A program made the position numbers and the translations under genes. A model generated the notes under the pieces. It was not told the DNA's origin. It did no database searches and was given only the letters and a program-made list of their open reading frames with translations. Positions 1 to 8,823 of a stretch of 22,967 nt of DNA are shown piece after piece (the stretch's first letter is position 1; each line of letters starts with the position of its first letter). The stretch covers positions 1 through 22,967 of the forward strand of contig JAQGOE010000058.1 of the NCBI GenBank assembly GCA_028293725.1. Reading direction: 5' to 3'. The DNA comes from Gammaproteobacteria bacterium (lineage in GTDB: Bacteria; Pseudomonadota; Gammaproteobacteria; Steroidobacterales; Steroidobacteraceae).

Positions 1-49
1 GGCGTCCCGCTGTACGGCATCGCACGGTAGAAGTGGAACTGCGTCGCAG

Positions 50-58
50 TTATCCACA
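50..58 (+). promoter_or_regulatory. Possible single DnaA box (TTATCCACA)
   Basis: The nine bases match the strong E. coli DnaA-box consensus exactly. It lies about 200 bases upstream of the porin-like gene. No second good box or AT-rich unwinding region is nearby, so this is not an origin. It could be an isolated regulatory DnaA site or chance: an exact 9-mer is expected roughly 0.2 times in a window this size, counting both strands. Confidence 0.22.
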
Positions 59-114
59 ACTCTCCAGTAGCGCGGCGAGCGGCACGAGTCTTCCCGTGTG
101 TATGTTAGATAGCG

Positions 115-210
115 CACGTCGGGACCCAATGGAACTCGATACAATCGTGCGCCATCGTTCTTGTGCATTCGCACACGTCGAGCGCAACGCACCGTACGAC
201 CGACACGTCG
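115..210 (+). repeat. Three CACGTCG heptamers upstream of the porin-like gene
   Basis: CACGTCG occurs at 115-121, 174-180 and 204-210, all on the same strand, with start spacings of 59 and 30 bases. A fourth copy lies at 392-398, inside the early coding region. Spacings near multiples of three helical turns would suit cooperative binding of a regulator on one DNA face. That is inference; no known regulator is matched. Confidence 0.3.
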
Positions 211-259
211 CGGCATCCGGCAACAAGCCGACACACCCCTCTTGTGAGGTAACGCGAAC

Positions 260-1558
260 ATGTCCTTCCGGCGCAGTCAGCAAGCGCGACCGAACGCAAG
301 CCACGCAACGCACAAGCTACTCGCGACCCTTCTCGTCGCGATGATAGGGTATTGCGCCCATGCAAGTGCCGCCGCCAATGACGAAGATCCCGGCACGTCG
401 ATGTTTTCGTTCAGTGGTTTCGGTACCGGAGGTGTGGTCCACTCGAGCGAGGACCGTGCGGACTTCACCTCCACCTCTTTGAAGCCCACCGGCGCCGGCT
501 ATTCGCACCAGTGGAGCACCGACGTCGACAGCAGGATCGGCGGACAGGTCAATGCCCACTTCACTTCGCAGCTTTCAGCCATGGTGCAGGTGGTCTCAGA
601 GCAGCTCTACGACAACACATACAGGCCACGCGTCGAGTGGGCCAATCTCAAATACCAGTTGACACCGGAGTTCAGTATCCGCGTTGGGCGGATCGTGCTG
701 CCGACGTTTCTGCTTTCCGATTCTCGCAAGGTGGGCTACGCCAACCCGTGGGTACGGACACCGGTCGAGATCTATACTCTAGTGCCCGTGACGGACAGCG
801 ACGGTGTGGATGCGAGCTACAGGTTGCGCATAGGGGATTTCGTACACACCGTGTCGGGCAGCTACGGCGGTACCAACGTGAATTTGACTGCGGGCGGTCA
901 GGCCAAAGTGAGGCACGCGTGGGTCATCTCCGAGACAGCCGAGTACGGTGCCGCTACAGCACACATCTCGTTTTCGCAAGCCCGCTTCGACGTCAACGTG
1001 AGCGCCGTGAACGCATTATTCGCCGCCTTTCGGCAGTTTGGGCCGCAAGGTAATACGCTCGCAGAAGAATATGAGCCGGACGACAAGGTTGCCCGGTTCA
1101 TCGCGCTCGGCGCAATGTATGACCCGGGCGAGTGGTTCGTGATGGGAGAATGGGGGAGAAGGGATCTCCATTCAGTATTTGGCAGCAGCACCGCCTGGTA
1201 TGCCAGCGGCGGCTACCGGGTGGCACAGTTCACACCTTATCTAACCTACGCCGAGGTAGCGGCGAACAGCAATACCTCCGACCCGGGTTTGACGGTGTCA
1301 GCCTTGCCTGCCTATCTGGCGGGGCCCGCTACTGCCCTGAATGCTGGCCTCAACGCCGTCCTGGCATCGATCGCTACTCAGAAGACGATTTCCGTGGGCA
1401 TGCGCTGGGACTTCATGAAGAACTTCGATCTCAAACTGCAGTTCGACCACACCCGATTGGGCGCCGGCTCGGCGGGCACGCTGATCAACCTGCAACCTGA
1501 CTTTCAGCCCGGCGGTACCGTGAATCTCTTCAGTGTCACAATCGATTTCGTATTGTGA
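260..1558 (+). CDS. Exported outer-membrane beta-barrel (porin-like) protein
   Basis: This 432-residue protein starts with a basic N-region, a hydrophobic core near residues 20-32 and a likely signal peptidase I site around the Ala-rich stretch at 34-39. The mature part is rich in alternating aromatic/polar strands, Gly and Tyr. It ends in a strand finishing with Phe-Val-Leu after alternating hydrophobics, close to the C-terminal signature of outer-membrane barrels. It resembles the porin-like proteins that accompany small PstS-like proteins in Proteobacteria, but I cannot name a family or substrate. A GAGGT-like ribosome site lies about ten bases before the ATG. Its stop overlaps the next gene's GTG by four bases (GTGA), so the two are almost certainly co-translated. 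It may be a channel or a surface receptor; the barrel call is firmer than the transport role. Confidence 0.72.
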   Translation: MSFRRSQQARPNASHATHKLLATLLVAMIGYCAHASAAANDEDPGTSMFSFSGFGTGGVVHSSEDRADFTSTSLKPTGAGYSHQWSTDVDSRIGGQVNAHFTSQLSAMVQVVSEQLYDNTYRPRVEWANLKYQLTPEFSIRVGRIVLPTFLLSDSRKVGYANPWVRTPVEIYTLVPVTDSDGVDASYRLRIGDFVHTVSGSYGGTNVNLTAGGQAKVRHAWVISETAEYGAATAHISFSQARFDVNVSAVNALFAAFRQFGPQGNTLAEEYEPDDKVARFIALGAMYDPGEWFVMGEWGRRDLHSVFGSSTAWYASGGYRVAQFTPYLTYAEVAANSNTSDPGLTVSALPAYLAGPATALNAGLNAVLASIATQKTISVGMRWDFMKNFDLKLQFDHTRLGAGSAGTLINLQPDFQPGGTVNLFSVTIDFVL

Positions 1559-1995
1559 GCGCGTCGCTCAACAATCGTGTGAGGCGCGTTGGATTGAGTG
1601 CGATCGGCCTTGCATTGAGTCTGGCGAGTCATTCGGCCCTGGCCGACGTGGTGGCGGTGGTCTCGGCCAAGAGCACAGTGACCACTTTGAGCAGGAGCCA
1701 GGTGACGGACATTTTTCTGGGCAGAGCAAGCCGGTTTCCCAACGGCGTACAGGCCGTGCCCATCGACCAGGCGGACGGCTCGATCGCACGCGATGAGTTC
1801 TACGCGAAGCTCGCCGGCAAGACGGCCGCGCAACTCAAGGCCTACTGGTCAAAGATCATATTCACCGGAAGAGGCCAGCCGCCACCGGTGGTGACGAACA
1901 GTGTCGAGCTGAAGAAACGCCTCGCAGCGAACCCCTCTGCCATCGGCTACATGGAACAGGACCTCGTGGACGACAGTGTCAGAGTGGTGCTCTAG
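1555..1995 (+). CDS. Small periplasmic PstS-like (phosphate-binding-type) protein
   Basis: This 146-residue protein has a signal peptide (hydrophobic core about 12-25, likely cleavage after Ala-Leu-Ala at 30). The mature domain has the marks of short PBP-like proteins related to phosphate ABC-transporter binding proteins: a Leu-Ser-X-X-Gln-Val-X-X-Ile-Phe-Leu-Gly-X-X-X-X-Phe-Pro-Asn-Gly segment, an Asp-Gln pair, a Phe-X-X-X-X-X-Gly-Lys stretch, a Trp-X-X-X-Ile-Phe-Thr-Gly-X-Gly motif and the Ile-Gly-Tyr segment near the end. It is about half the length of true PstS, and no permease or ATPase genes follow, so it probably does not serve a classic Pst importer. The GTG start is set by the four-base overlap with the porin-like gene. 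It may bind phosphate or another anion for the barrel or for a sensor; that role is inferred. Confidence 0.75.
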   Translation: MSASLNNRVRRVGLSAIGLALSLASHSALADVVAVVSAKSTVTTLSRSQVTDIFLGRASRFPNGVQAVPIDQADGSIARDEFYAKLAGKTAAQLKAYWSKIIFTGRGQPPPVVTNSVELKKRLAANPSAIGYMEQDLVDDSVRVVL

Positions 1996-2053
1996 TCAAG
2001 GCTTGCGGTGACCTACCTGACAGGACAATCGGCACACTGGATCGCTGAGCAAA

Positions 2054-2488
2054 TCACCCGGCGGGAAATTCGACCACCCTCCAATAGGTATCCAGAAGCG
2101 CCGTTGCTTCCAGAAACGCATTCGCCGGATTCGACTTGAGGATATAGCCTGCCACCCCGAGGTTATAAGCCGTTACTATGTCCTCGTCGGCATCCGAGGT
2201 AGTCATGACGAATACGACGCTTTTCCTCAACTCAGCGTCTTGTCGCAGTTCCTTGAGAAACTCGATCCCATTCATGCGTGGCATGTTGAGGTCCAGGAGA
2301 ATCAAGAATGGACGCGGAAAGCGCTCCCTACCATTTGTCCCCCGTAACATCTCCAGTGCGTCGATGCCGTCGTGCGCGAGGCTGACAGGGTTCGCGATCT
2401 TGGCCTTTTTGAACGCGCGGACCAATCCCATGATGCATAGATCGTCGTCCTCAACGTGCAATAGATGCGCGGTTCGCGGTTCCAACAT
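2054..2488 (-). CDS. Single-domain Rcp1-like response regulator RR-A
   Basis: This is a stand-alone receiver of 144 residues. The acidic cluster is at 14-16, the phospho-acceptor is Asp66 in Leu-Asp-Leu-Asn-Met-Pro, the switch Thr is at 96-97, and the conserved Lys is 118. The ending Tyr-Trp-X-Val-Val-Glu-Phe-Pro is typical of the Rcp1 family, which serves phytochrome-like kinases. I chose the inner ATG at 2488, although the frame is open to 2689, because AAGGAG lies seven bases upstream and because the paralogue at 11694 starts with the same Met-Leu-Glu-Pro-Arg-Thr and has the same length. It shares about 82% of residues with that paralogue. It is transcribed divergently from the kinase at 2776 and convergently with the PstS-like gene. 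With no output domain it probably passes phosphate on or acts by protein contact. Confidence 0.93.
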   Translation of the reverse strand: MLEPRTAHLLHVEDDDLCIMGLVRAFKKAKIANPVSLAHDGIDALEMLRGTNGRERFPRPFLILLDLNMPRMNGIEFLKELRQDAELRKSVVFVMTTSDADEDIVTAYNLGVAGYILKSNPANAFLEATALLDTYWRVVEFPAG

Positions 2489-2775
2489 ATGGCGGCTCCT
2501 TGGAGCAAAGGGTAGAGGGTGATGTTGGCCGCTGAAAACGGAACTGCGTCCCCGTTTATGCGACATCCTCTGCAATATCTCGTTTGGCGAGACACTACTC
2601 CTGTAGGTGTCGCAAACTGCGTGGTGAATCGCGTTATTGATCGACAGCTCATAAGTGCTGCATCGCGGTGAGTGCGAATCGCCGTTCATGGGAATACGTG
2701 AGGCAGACCCTAGTATTCCGCCCGACGAGAGAGCGTACTGGCGTTATGTTCAGCACCAGCGGCCGCACGGCTTAG

Positions 2776-4473
2776 ATGAGCACAAAAATACAATCCCTTC
2801 GGACGATGAAACTCGGTTTCGCCGCCGCCTTCGCGGTTATGTTTGTGGTTGTTACGGTTGCTGCTCTCAGTGTCATCGCCGGGAATGAAAGTACACGATG
2901 GACACTTGCGGTCGTCATACTGCAAGGCGTCGCGAGTCTTTTGATCGTGGGCCTGGCTGGCTGGATGACGCTCCGCGACCTCAACGCACGTATGCGTACG
3001 GAGGCGGCGTTGCTTGACCGCGAAGAGCGAACCCGGCTCCTCATCGAAGGGGTACAGGACTACGCCATCTTTTTGCTCGATCCCCAGGGCGTGGTCGTCA
3101 GCTGGAATGCCGGAGCCGAACGGATCAAGGGTTACAAAGCGGCAGAGATCGTCGGCCAGAATTTCTCGCGTTTCTTTCCTCAGGAAGATATTGATCAAGG
3201 AAAGCCGGAAGCGGAACTGCGGATCGCCGCAGCAAGCGGCCGGTGCGAAACCGAGCGCTGGCGGGTGCGCAAAGATGGATCACGCTTTTGGTGCAATTTG
3301 GTTATCACCGCTGCGCGCAGCCCCTCTGGCACGCTCCTCGGGTTTTCCGAGATCAGTCATGACATCACCGTGCGCAAAGAAACGGACGCGAAGTACCGCG
3401 GGCTGCTGGAGGCCGCCCCGGATGCCATGGTGGTAGTGAGCCAAGCCGGCGAGATTGTGCTGCTGAATCTTCAGGCACAGAAGCAGTTCGGATACCACAG
3501 CGACGAGCTCGTCGGGCAGCAGGTCAAGCGTATCATCCCGGAGGGATTCGCGGAGCGTCTGATTGCCGACGGTACTCGAAGCGCGGCGGAGGCGTTGGCG
3601 CAACAGATCGGCACGGGAATTGAACTGCAAGGACGCCACAAGGATGGGAGCGACTTCCCCATCGAGATTATGCTGAGTCCGCTGGTGAGCCGCGAGGGCA
3701 CGCTGGTGACGGCGGCCATTCGCGACATCCGGGTACGCAAAGAAGCCGAGGCACTTTTGCTGAAGACGGTGGGAGAACTCAAGCGCTCCAATGACGAACT
3801 GAAGCATTTTGCGTATGTGGCATCGCACGATCTGCAGGAACCGCTTCGCATGGTCGCCAGCTACACGCAGCTCCTGGCGAAACGCTACCGAGGGAAACTG
3901 GACAGCGATGCGGACGAATTCATCGCCTACGCTGTCGATGGCTGCAACCGCATGCAGCAGATGATCCGGGATCTGCTGACCTACTCGAGCGCCGGGACCA
4001 GCGCAATCGGGCTTCAGACGATTTCCAGTGAACTCGCCCTGCATGCGGCCCTTGCCAACTTGAGAGTGACAATAGAAGAAAGCGGTGCGCTGGTAAGCCA
4101 CGATTCCTTGCCCACCGTGACGACCGACGGCTCGCAATTAACACAGGTATTTCAAAACCTGATTGGGAACGCGATCAAGTACCGCGGCTCTGAACTTCCG
4201 CGCATACACGTCTCTGCCAGGACCGACGGCCGCGAGGAGCGGGTCTTTTCGGTACGCGACAATGGCATGGGCATCGACCCTCAATACTTCGACAGAATCT
4301 TTGTCCTGTTCCAGCGCCTGCACGGGCGCGAGGAATTCGCGGGAACCGGAATTGGACTGTCCATTTGCAAGAAAATATTGGAACGGCTGGGTGGGAGAAT
4401 TTGGGTCGAGTCGCAACTCGCCCAGGGGTCGACCTTCCATTTTGCCTTGCCTGACGAAGGAGCATCGAAATGA
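2776..4473 (+). CDS. Membrane PAS-PAS sensor histidine kinase
   Basis: The protein has 565 residues. Two hydrophobic helices (about 12-35 and 43-64) are joined by a very short loop, so it is membrane-anchored with almost no periplasmic sensor. Two cytoplasmic PAS domains follow (about 82-200 and 205-322); the first keeps the Trp-Asn-X-Gly-Ala-Glu motif and a PAC end. The dimerisation/H-box carries His351 in Ser-His-Asp-Leu-Gln-Glu-Pro-Leu, the Cph1-like type. The ATPase domain has Asn461/Asn465 (N box), Asp-Asn-Gly-Met-Gly at 495-499 (G1) and Gly-Thr-Gly-Ile-Gly-Leu near 523-528 (G2), so it looks active. The stop overlaps the next start (ATGA), so it is coupled to the receiver downstream, its likely partner. 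The ribosome site is weak at 2776; Met11 is an alternative start but would trim only the N-tail. Confidence 0.93.
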   Translation: MSTKIQSLRTMKLGFAAAFAVMFVVVTVAALSVIAGNESTRWTLAVVILQGVASLLIVGLAGWMTLRDLNARMRTEAALLDREERTRLLIEGVQDYAIFLLDPQGVVVSWNAGAERIKGYKAAEIVGQNFSRFFPQEDIDQGKPEAELRIAAASGRCETERWRVRKDGSRFWCNLVITAARSPSGTLLGFSEISHDITVRKETDAKYRGLLEAAPDAMVVVSQAGEIVLLNLQAQKQFGYHSDELVGQQVKRIIPEGFAERLIADGTRSAAEALAQQIGTGIELQGRHKDGSDFPIEIMLSPLVSREGTLVTAAIRDIRVRKEAEALLLKTVGELKRSNDELKHFAYVASHDLQEPLRMVASYTQLLAKRYRGKLDSDADEFIAYAVDGCNRMQQMIRDLLTYSSAGTSAIGLQTISSELALHAALANLRVTIEESGALVSHDSLPTVTTDGSQLTQVFQNLIGNAIKYRGSELPRIHVSARTDGREERVFSVRDNGMGIDPQYFDRIFVLFQRLHGREEFAGTGIGLSICKKILERLGGRIWVESQLAQGSTFHFALPDEGASK

Positions 4474-4922
4474 GCGAATCACCTGGAACCCAAAGCGGGG
4501 CTATCGAGGTTCTATTGGTTGAAGACAGTCCCGGCGACGTGCGGTTGACGCGGGAAGCCTTGAAAGACGCAAAGGTGCATATCAGTCTTCACGTCGCCAC
4601 CGACGGAATCGAGGCGATGGCTTATTTGGAGCGCACGGGGACGCATGTCAACGCGCCCCGCCCCGACTTGATATTGCTTGATCTGAACCTACCCAAGAAG
4701 GACGGCCGGGAAGTACTGAAGGAAATCAAAGAGAGTCCGAGTTGGCGGATCATTCCCGTCGTCATCTTGACTACCTCGTCATCTGACGCCGACGTGTTGC
4801 AGAGCTATCACCTGCATGCGAACTGCTACATCAGCAAGCCCGTTGACCTCGACGGCTTCCTCAAGGTCGTCCAAAGCATCGACAATTTCTGGCTGTCCGT
4901 GGTCAAGTTGCCGCGCTCATGA
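4470..4922 (+). CDS. Single-domain Rcp1-like response regulator
   Basis: This 150-residue receiver lies between two histidine kinases and overlaps both by four bases. It has the acidic pair Glu18-Asp19, the acceptor Asp71 in [10 protein letters not shown], the switch Thr101 and Lys123 in Ser-Lys-Pro-Val-Asp. The C-terminal Phe-Trp-X-X-Val-Val-X-Leu-Pro and the loop after helix 2 are characteristic of the Rcp1 subfamily. There is no output domain. The order kinase / Rcp1 / REC-kinase recalls phytochrome-type loci in cyanobacteria and Proteobacteria, where the small receiver takes phosphate from the first kinase. Here no phytochrome (GAF-PHY) chromophore domain is present, so the stimulus is unknown. 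It probably shuttles phosphate between the two flanking kinases. Confidence 0.94.
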   Translation: MSESPGTQSGAIEVLLVEDSPGDVRLTREALKDAKVHISLHVATDGIEAMAYLERTGTHVNAPRPDLILLDLNLPKKDGREVLKEIKESPSWRIIPVVILTTSSSDADVLQSYHLHANCYISKPVDLDGFLKVVQSIDNFWLSVVKLPRS

Positions 4923-6160
4923 AAAATCAGGCGGCACTCCAGGTTCTCCTGGTGGAAGACAACTCTGGAGACGCACGGCTGCTGCGCGAGATGTTCAGTA
5001 AAGAGAAGACGGGCAGTTTCGAACTGACCCATGTGTTGCGCTTGAGCGAAGCCTTGCTACTGCTCGCGAAAGGTGGAATTGACATCGTCCTGCTGGACAT
5101 GGGGTTACCGGACGGGCATGGCCTCGACACCGTGCGCCGCGCGCGCGCCGTTGCGCCCGGGGTACCGCTGATCGTGCTGACGGGCTTGGACGATGAAGCC
5201 CTCGCCGCGCAAGCGATGAAAGAAGGCGCACAAGACTACTTGATCAAGGGCGAAATTGAAAATCGCGCCCTTCCCCGGGCACTGCGCCATTCAATTGAAC
5301 GCCACCGCATGCAATTGGCAACCGATCTCATCCACGCGCAAGTCCAGGCGCGCACGGGCGAGCTCAAGGAGGTCAATGTACAGTTGCGCGCTGAGATCGC
5401 TGCTCGGGATGCAGCGGAACGTGAACTTCGAACCAACAATCAGCATTTATCGAGATCCAACCGCGATTTGGAGGATTTCGCCTACGTCGCGTCCCACGAT
5501 CTGAAAGCACCGCTCGGTGGCATTGACAGTGCCGCAAAATGGCTCGAGGAAGACCTGCACGACAGCCTTTCGGATGAGTCGCGCAGAATACTCGGGCTCA
5601 TGCGCAATCGAATCACCCGTATGGAGAAACTACTCGACGATCTGCTCACATATTCGCGCGCCGGACGAACCGACACCGCAGTCGGTGAAACCAACGTGGC
5701 GACCATCTTCGATGGAATTCTGGAAGTCTTAGGTCCGCCTGCTCACATCACGGTCCGGGTTGAAGGCGAACTGCCGGTGATCGTTACTGCAAGCGCGCAA
5801 CTTGAACAGGTGCTGAGAAATCTCATCAACAACGCTATTAAGCACCACGATAAGCGCACTGGAGAGGTAGTCCTCTCCGGAAGACACGTTGGAAATGTCG
5901 TGGAATTCTCTGTACGCGACGACGGACCGGGCATAGCGCCGCAATTCCACGAAAAAATCTTTCAACTATTCCAGACGCTAAAGCGACGCGACGAAGTGGA
6001 AAGCAGCGGCATGGGACTCGCTGTGGTGAAGAAATTAGTGGAACAGCAGAACTGCCGCATTACCGTCCACTCCCGAGGAGACGGCACGGGGTCGGAATTC
6101 CGTTTTGGTTGGCCGACAGAAACAACCGGTTATGATCTCGAGGCGACCGAAAATGCTTGA
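4919..6160 (+). CDS. REC-histidine kinase (N-terminal receiver, Cph1-type kinase)
   Basis: The 413-residue protein begins with a receiver (about 7-125) with acidic Glu13-Asp14, acceptor Asp60 in Leu-Leu-Asp-Met-Gly-Leu-Pro and Lys110. A coiled-coil linker (about 130-185) leads to an H-box with His193 in Ser-His-Asp-Leu-Lys-Ala-Pro-Leu. The ATPase domain has Asn302/Asn305, Asp-Asp-Gly-Pro-Gly (334-338) and a Gly-Met-Gly-Leu G2 box near 364-367. There is no transmembrane segment, so it is cytosolic. Kinase activity is likely gated by phosphorylation of its own receiver, making it a second tier below the kinase at 2776. The ATG overlaps the previous stop (ATGA). Its last 31 bases are antisense to the end of the hybrid kinase gene on the other strand. 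Confidence 0.92.
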   Translation: MKNQAALQVLLVEDNSGDARLLREMFSKEKTGSFELTHVLRLSEALLLLAKGGIDIVLLDMGLPDGHGLDTVRRARAVAPGVPLIVLTGLDDEALAAQAMKEGAQDYLIKGEIENRALPRALRHSIERHRMQLATDLIHAQVQARTGELKEVNVQLRAEIAARDAAERELRTNNQHLSRSNRDLEDFAYVASHDLKAPLGGIDSAAKWLEEDLHDSLSDESRRILGLMRNRITRMEKLLDDLLTYSRAGRTDTAVGETNVATIFDGILEVLGPPAHITVRVEGELPVIVTASAQLEQVLRNLINNAIKHHDKRTGEVVLSGRHVGNVVEFSVRDDGPGIAPQFHEKIFQLFQTLKRRDEVESSGMGLAVVKKLVEQQNCRITVHSRGDGTGSEFRFGWPTETTGYDLEATENA

Positions 6161-8823
6161 TCACCCCGCAGAAGTTCCGCCGCGACGTCAAAATCGAGAC
6201 CTTCCATCGCCGCACGGAGTTTGGCGAAACAGGCTCCGCCCAAAGTCGCGCTCAACGACGACGCCACCTCGCTAAACCGATCCAGGGCTTGCAGATTCCG
6301 GCCGTCGAGCAGACCGAGCAACTCCTGGATCGTCGCGTGCGTCGCCGGCGGTGAGGCGGAAGATCCGCGGGCCGCCACTGCATCCTTCGCGGCATTCACA
6401 TCGAGCATGGGTTGCACTTCCTCACCCAGTGCGGTAAATGCGGCGGTCAGTTGCTGCAACAGCGACTCGACAAGTTCCCGGGGTTGTCCTGTCTCGAGAG
6501 CCTCCTCGGCGGCCCCCGCCAGGCCATGAACAATGTGTGCGCCGACGACGCCCGCACTGCCTCTGAATTTGTGCAGCCGGGCGCACAATTGTTTGCGACC
6601 GGCGGTGTCCGGGAAGCTCACAGAGCCAGGCAGCATGAACTCGGGGAAGTCACGCAACACACGCGCCAACAAACAGGTGAACAGCCCCGTATCTTCACCG
6701 AACATCTGCCGGGCCACCTTCGAGTCGATGTTCGAGAACCCTGTTTCAATCCCGGGGCGGTGTTCGGGGCTGGTGCCAATGCACACGGGCAAAGGCGCGC
6801 CGCGTTTTTTTTCGACGAAGCGGCGTACGACCCGGATCAGCGCCACCGGGTCGAACGGCTTGCTGAGAAACTCGCTCATCCCGGCTTCGAGCGACCGCTC
6901 GCGTTCACTGACCAACGCGCCTGCCGTCAGCCCGACGATCGGGAGCGCGTGGAGCAGCAGCTCATTACGTATGAGCCACGTCGCTTCATTGCCGTCCAGT
7001 TCGGGCATCTGCACGTCCATGAGCACGATGTCGAAGACATCCGGCGCCTTGCGCAGCAGCGCGACTGCTTCGGCGCCGTTGCAACTCGTGGCGACCGTGG
7101 CTCCCTGCTGCTGGAGAATGTTTTGTGCCACATCGAGATTGATCTCGCTGTCGTCCACGACGAGAATCTGCGCTCCCTGCAGCCACCGTGCACCCGACTG
7201 GTCGAAGTGTGTCGCTTGCAACACGCTGTCGCGGTCGCCGGCCCGTATGGCGAGCGCCGCATTTACGGCGTTGAAAAGGGTCGAGCTCGTCACGGGTCGC
7301 GCGAGTACGGCAGCGACCGTGCCTTGCAGAGACAGACTGGGCAGATAGGTCTCAACCTGATCGACGACGACGACCACCGGCGGGAGCTCCAGGTTGGGGA
7401 ATTCCTTGCGGAATCTCGCCATGAGCTGCAGTGCGTCGATGTCGGGCAGATGGCCGTCGATCAATATCACATCCGGCCATGACCCGCCGTTGCCACTATG
7501 CAACCTGGCGACGGCATCCTCCCCGAGAGTGACACAATAGGGCTGCCACCCCAGTGGACGTGCCAATGCCTCGAGCGGCTGGAGTGCGTCCTGCGTTTCG
7601 ATGATGAGAACTTGCAGTGCGCGGTCGCGGCCACGTTGCTCGTCAAATTCCGACTCGTGGGCGATGCGCAGCGGAATCTGGGCCCAGAATTCACTGCCAA
7701 CGCCTAAGACGCTGCTCGCGCCGATCTCACCACCCATTAATTCCACAAAACGCCGGGCGATGGACAGACCCAGGCCGGTACCGCCGAAGCGACGCGTCGT
7801 TGATGCGTCGGCTTGCGTGAACGGTGCAAACAATCGCGCAATGCCGTCGGCCGCGATGCCGATACCGGTATCCCTTACGCAGCACCGCACGCGGATTCGG
7901 TTGGCGTCCTGTTGGATCCAGGAGAGTTCCAGATCGACCTGGCCGCTCTCGGTGAACTTGATGGCATTGTTCAGTAGATTAGTGATGATCTGGCGCAGAC
8001 GCGTGGCGTCGCCCCACATCAGTCGCGGCAGATCGGCAGAGGGACTGACGAACAGCCCGATACCCTTCGCCTGCGCCGTTGGCGCCAGCATCTGGTGCAG
8101 TTCCTGAACCAGGTCCGGCAGATCGAAAACGGCGTCCTCGAGGGTCATCTCCCCCGCTTCGATCTTTGAGAGGTCCAGGACATTGTTGACAACACTCAGC
8201 AGGGATCGGCCCGCAAACTGAATCTTCGTCAGGAAGGAGCGCTGCGTGGCGCTCAGAGGCGTCTGCTCCAGCAGGTAGCCCAGACCAATGACGGCATTCA
8301 GGGGGGTGCGGATCTCATGGCTCATGTTGGCGAGGAATTGGCTCTTGGCGGCGTTGGCGCGTTCTGCCCGGGTCATTGCGTCTTGCAGGGAGCGCTCCTG
8401 TTCATGACGCTGGGTGATGTCGCGTGCAATTTTAGAGATGGCGACAATGTGGCCGCCCGCGTCGCGCACCGGCGATAATGTCATCGAGATATCGATGAGC
8501 GAGCCGTCTTTTCTGATTCGCCGGGTCTCGAAGTGAGAGATGGCGTTGCCGAGCACCAATTGCGAGATCAACTCCGACTCTTCATGCAGTCCACCCGCGG
8601 GAAGCAGTCGGGTGATCGAGCCCCCCACCATCTCCGTGGCCGTGTAGCCGAACATGTGCTCGGCGCCGGCATTCCAGGTGATGACCGTGCCGTCCAGGGT
8701 TTTTGTAATGATCGCATCGTCGCTGGACTGGACGATGGCGGCCAGGAAGGCGGCGGCCTCCAGCGGCAGCTTCGGGTCGGGTGATGCACGGGGATCGCCG
8801 CAAGCGGGGCTCGGAGAGCTCAT
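6130..8823 (-). CDS. Hybrid histidine kinase PAS-HisKA-HATPase-REC-REC-HPt
   Basis: About 897 residues. In order: PAS (about 22-140, Trp-Asn-Ala-Gly-Ala-Glu), HisKA with His169 in Ser-His-Glu-Ile-Arg-Thr-Pro-Leu-Asn, HATPase (N box around 282-286, Asp-Thr-Gly-Ile-Gly at 318-322, Gly-Thr-Gly-Leu-Gly-Leu near 348-353), a first receiver (about 402-525) that is degenerate, a second intact receiver (551-668; Asp603, Thr633, Lys655) and an HPt domain with His751 in His-Lys-Phe-Arg-Gly-Ser-Ala. A further helical tail of about 75 residues follows. No membrane segment, so cytosolic. I prefer the ATG at 8823 because it overlaps the REC-EAL stop (ATGA) like the other joints; a GTG at 8832 would add three residues. 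It ends a four-gene operon and is the likely phosphate source for its receivers. Confidence 0.93.
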   Translation of the reverse strand: MSSPSPACGDPRASPDPKLPLEAAAFLAAIVQSSDDAIITKTLDGTVITWNAGAEHMFGYTATEMVGGSITRLLPAGGLHEESELISQLVLGNAISHFETRRIRKDGSLIDISMTLSPVRDAGGHIVAISKIARDITQRHEQERSLQDAMTRAERANAAKSQFLANMSHEIRTPLNAVIGLGYLLEQTPLSATQRSFLTKIQFAGRSLLSVVNNVLDLSKIEAGEMTLEDAVFDLPDLVQELHQMLAPTAQAKGIGLFVSPSADLPRLMWGDATRLRQIITNLLNNAIKFTESGQVDLELSWIQQDANRIRVRCCVRDTGIGIAADGIARLFAPFTQADASTTRRFGGTGLGLSIARRFVELMGGEIGASSVLGVGSEFWAQIPLRIAHESEFDEQRGRDRALQVLIIETQDALQPLEALARPLGWQPYCVTLGEDAVARLHSGNGGSWPDVILIDGHLPDIDALQLMARFRKEFPNLELPPVVVVVDQVETYLPSLSLQGTVAAVLARPVTSSTLFNAVNAALAIRAGDRDSVLQATHFDQSGARWLQGAQILVVDDSEINLDVAQNILQQQGATVATSCNGAEAVALLRKAPDVFDIVLMDVQMPELDGNEATWLIRNELLLHALPIVGLTAGALVSERERSLEAGMSEFLSKPFDPVALIRVVRRFVEKKRGAPLPVCIGTSPEHRPGIETGFSNIDSKVARQMFGEDTGLFTCLLARVLRDFPEFMLPGSVSFPDTAGRKQLCARLHKFRGSAGVVGAHIVHGLAGAAEEALETGQPRELVESLLQQLTAAFTALGEEVQPMLDVNAAKDAVAARGSSASPPATHATIQELLGLLDGRNLQALDRFSEVASSLSATLGGACFAKLRAAMEGLDFDVAAELLRGDQAFSVASRS

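Noticed and set aside
1..30. Possible tail of an upstream gene (frame 1 ending in TAG at 28-30, Gly-Val-Pro-Leu-Tyr-Gly-Ile-Ala-Arg).
   Set aside because: Nine codons are too few to recognise a product, although the codon pattern looks coding.
33..365. Short open frames on both strands before and around the porin-like start.
   Set aside because: No family features; several overlap the signal-peptide region of the real gene.
1996..2053. Possible terminator between the convergent PstS-like and RR-A genes.
   Set aside because: No stable hairpin followed by a T-run is visible on either strand.
2489..2689. Longer N-terminus for RR-A starting at 2689.
   Set aside because: The extra 67 residues have no domain character; the inner ATG has a strong AAGGAG and matches the paralogue's start.
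3280..4137. Minus-strand open frame (285 codons) opposite the PAS-PAS kinase.
   Set aside because: It is a shadow of the PAS and H-box coding sequence with no family motif.
6412..7482. Long plus-strand open frame (356 codons) opposite the hybrid kinase.
   Set aside because: It is antisense to clear kinase, receiver and HPt domains, and its composition is typical of a high-GC shadow frame.
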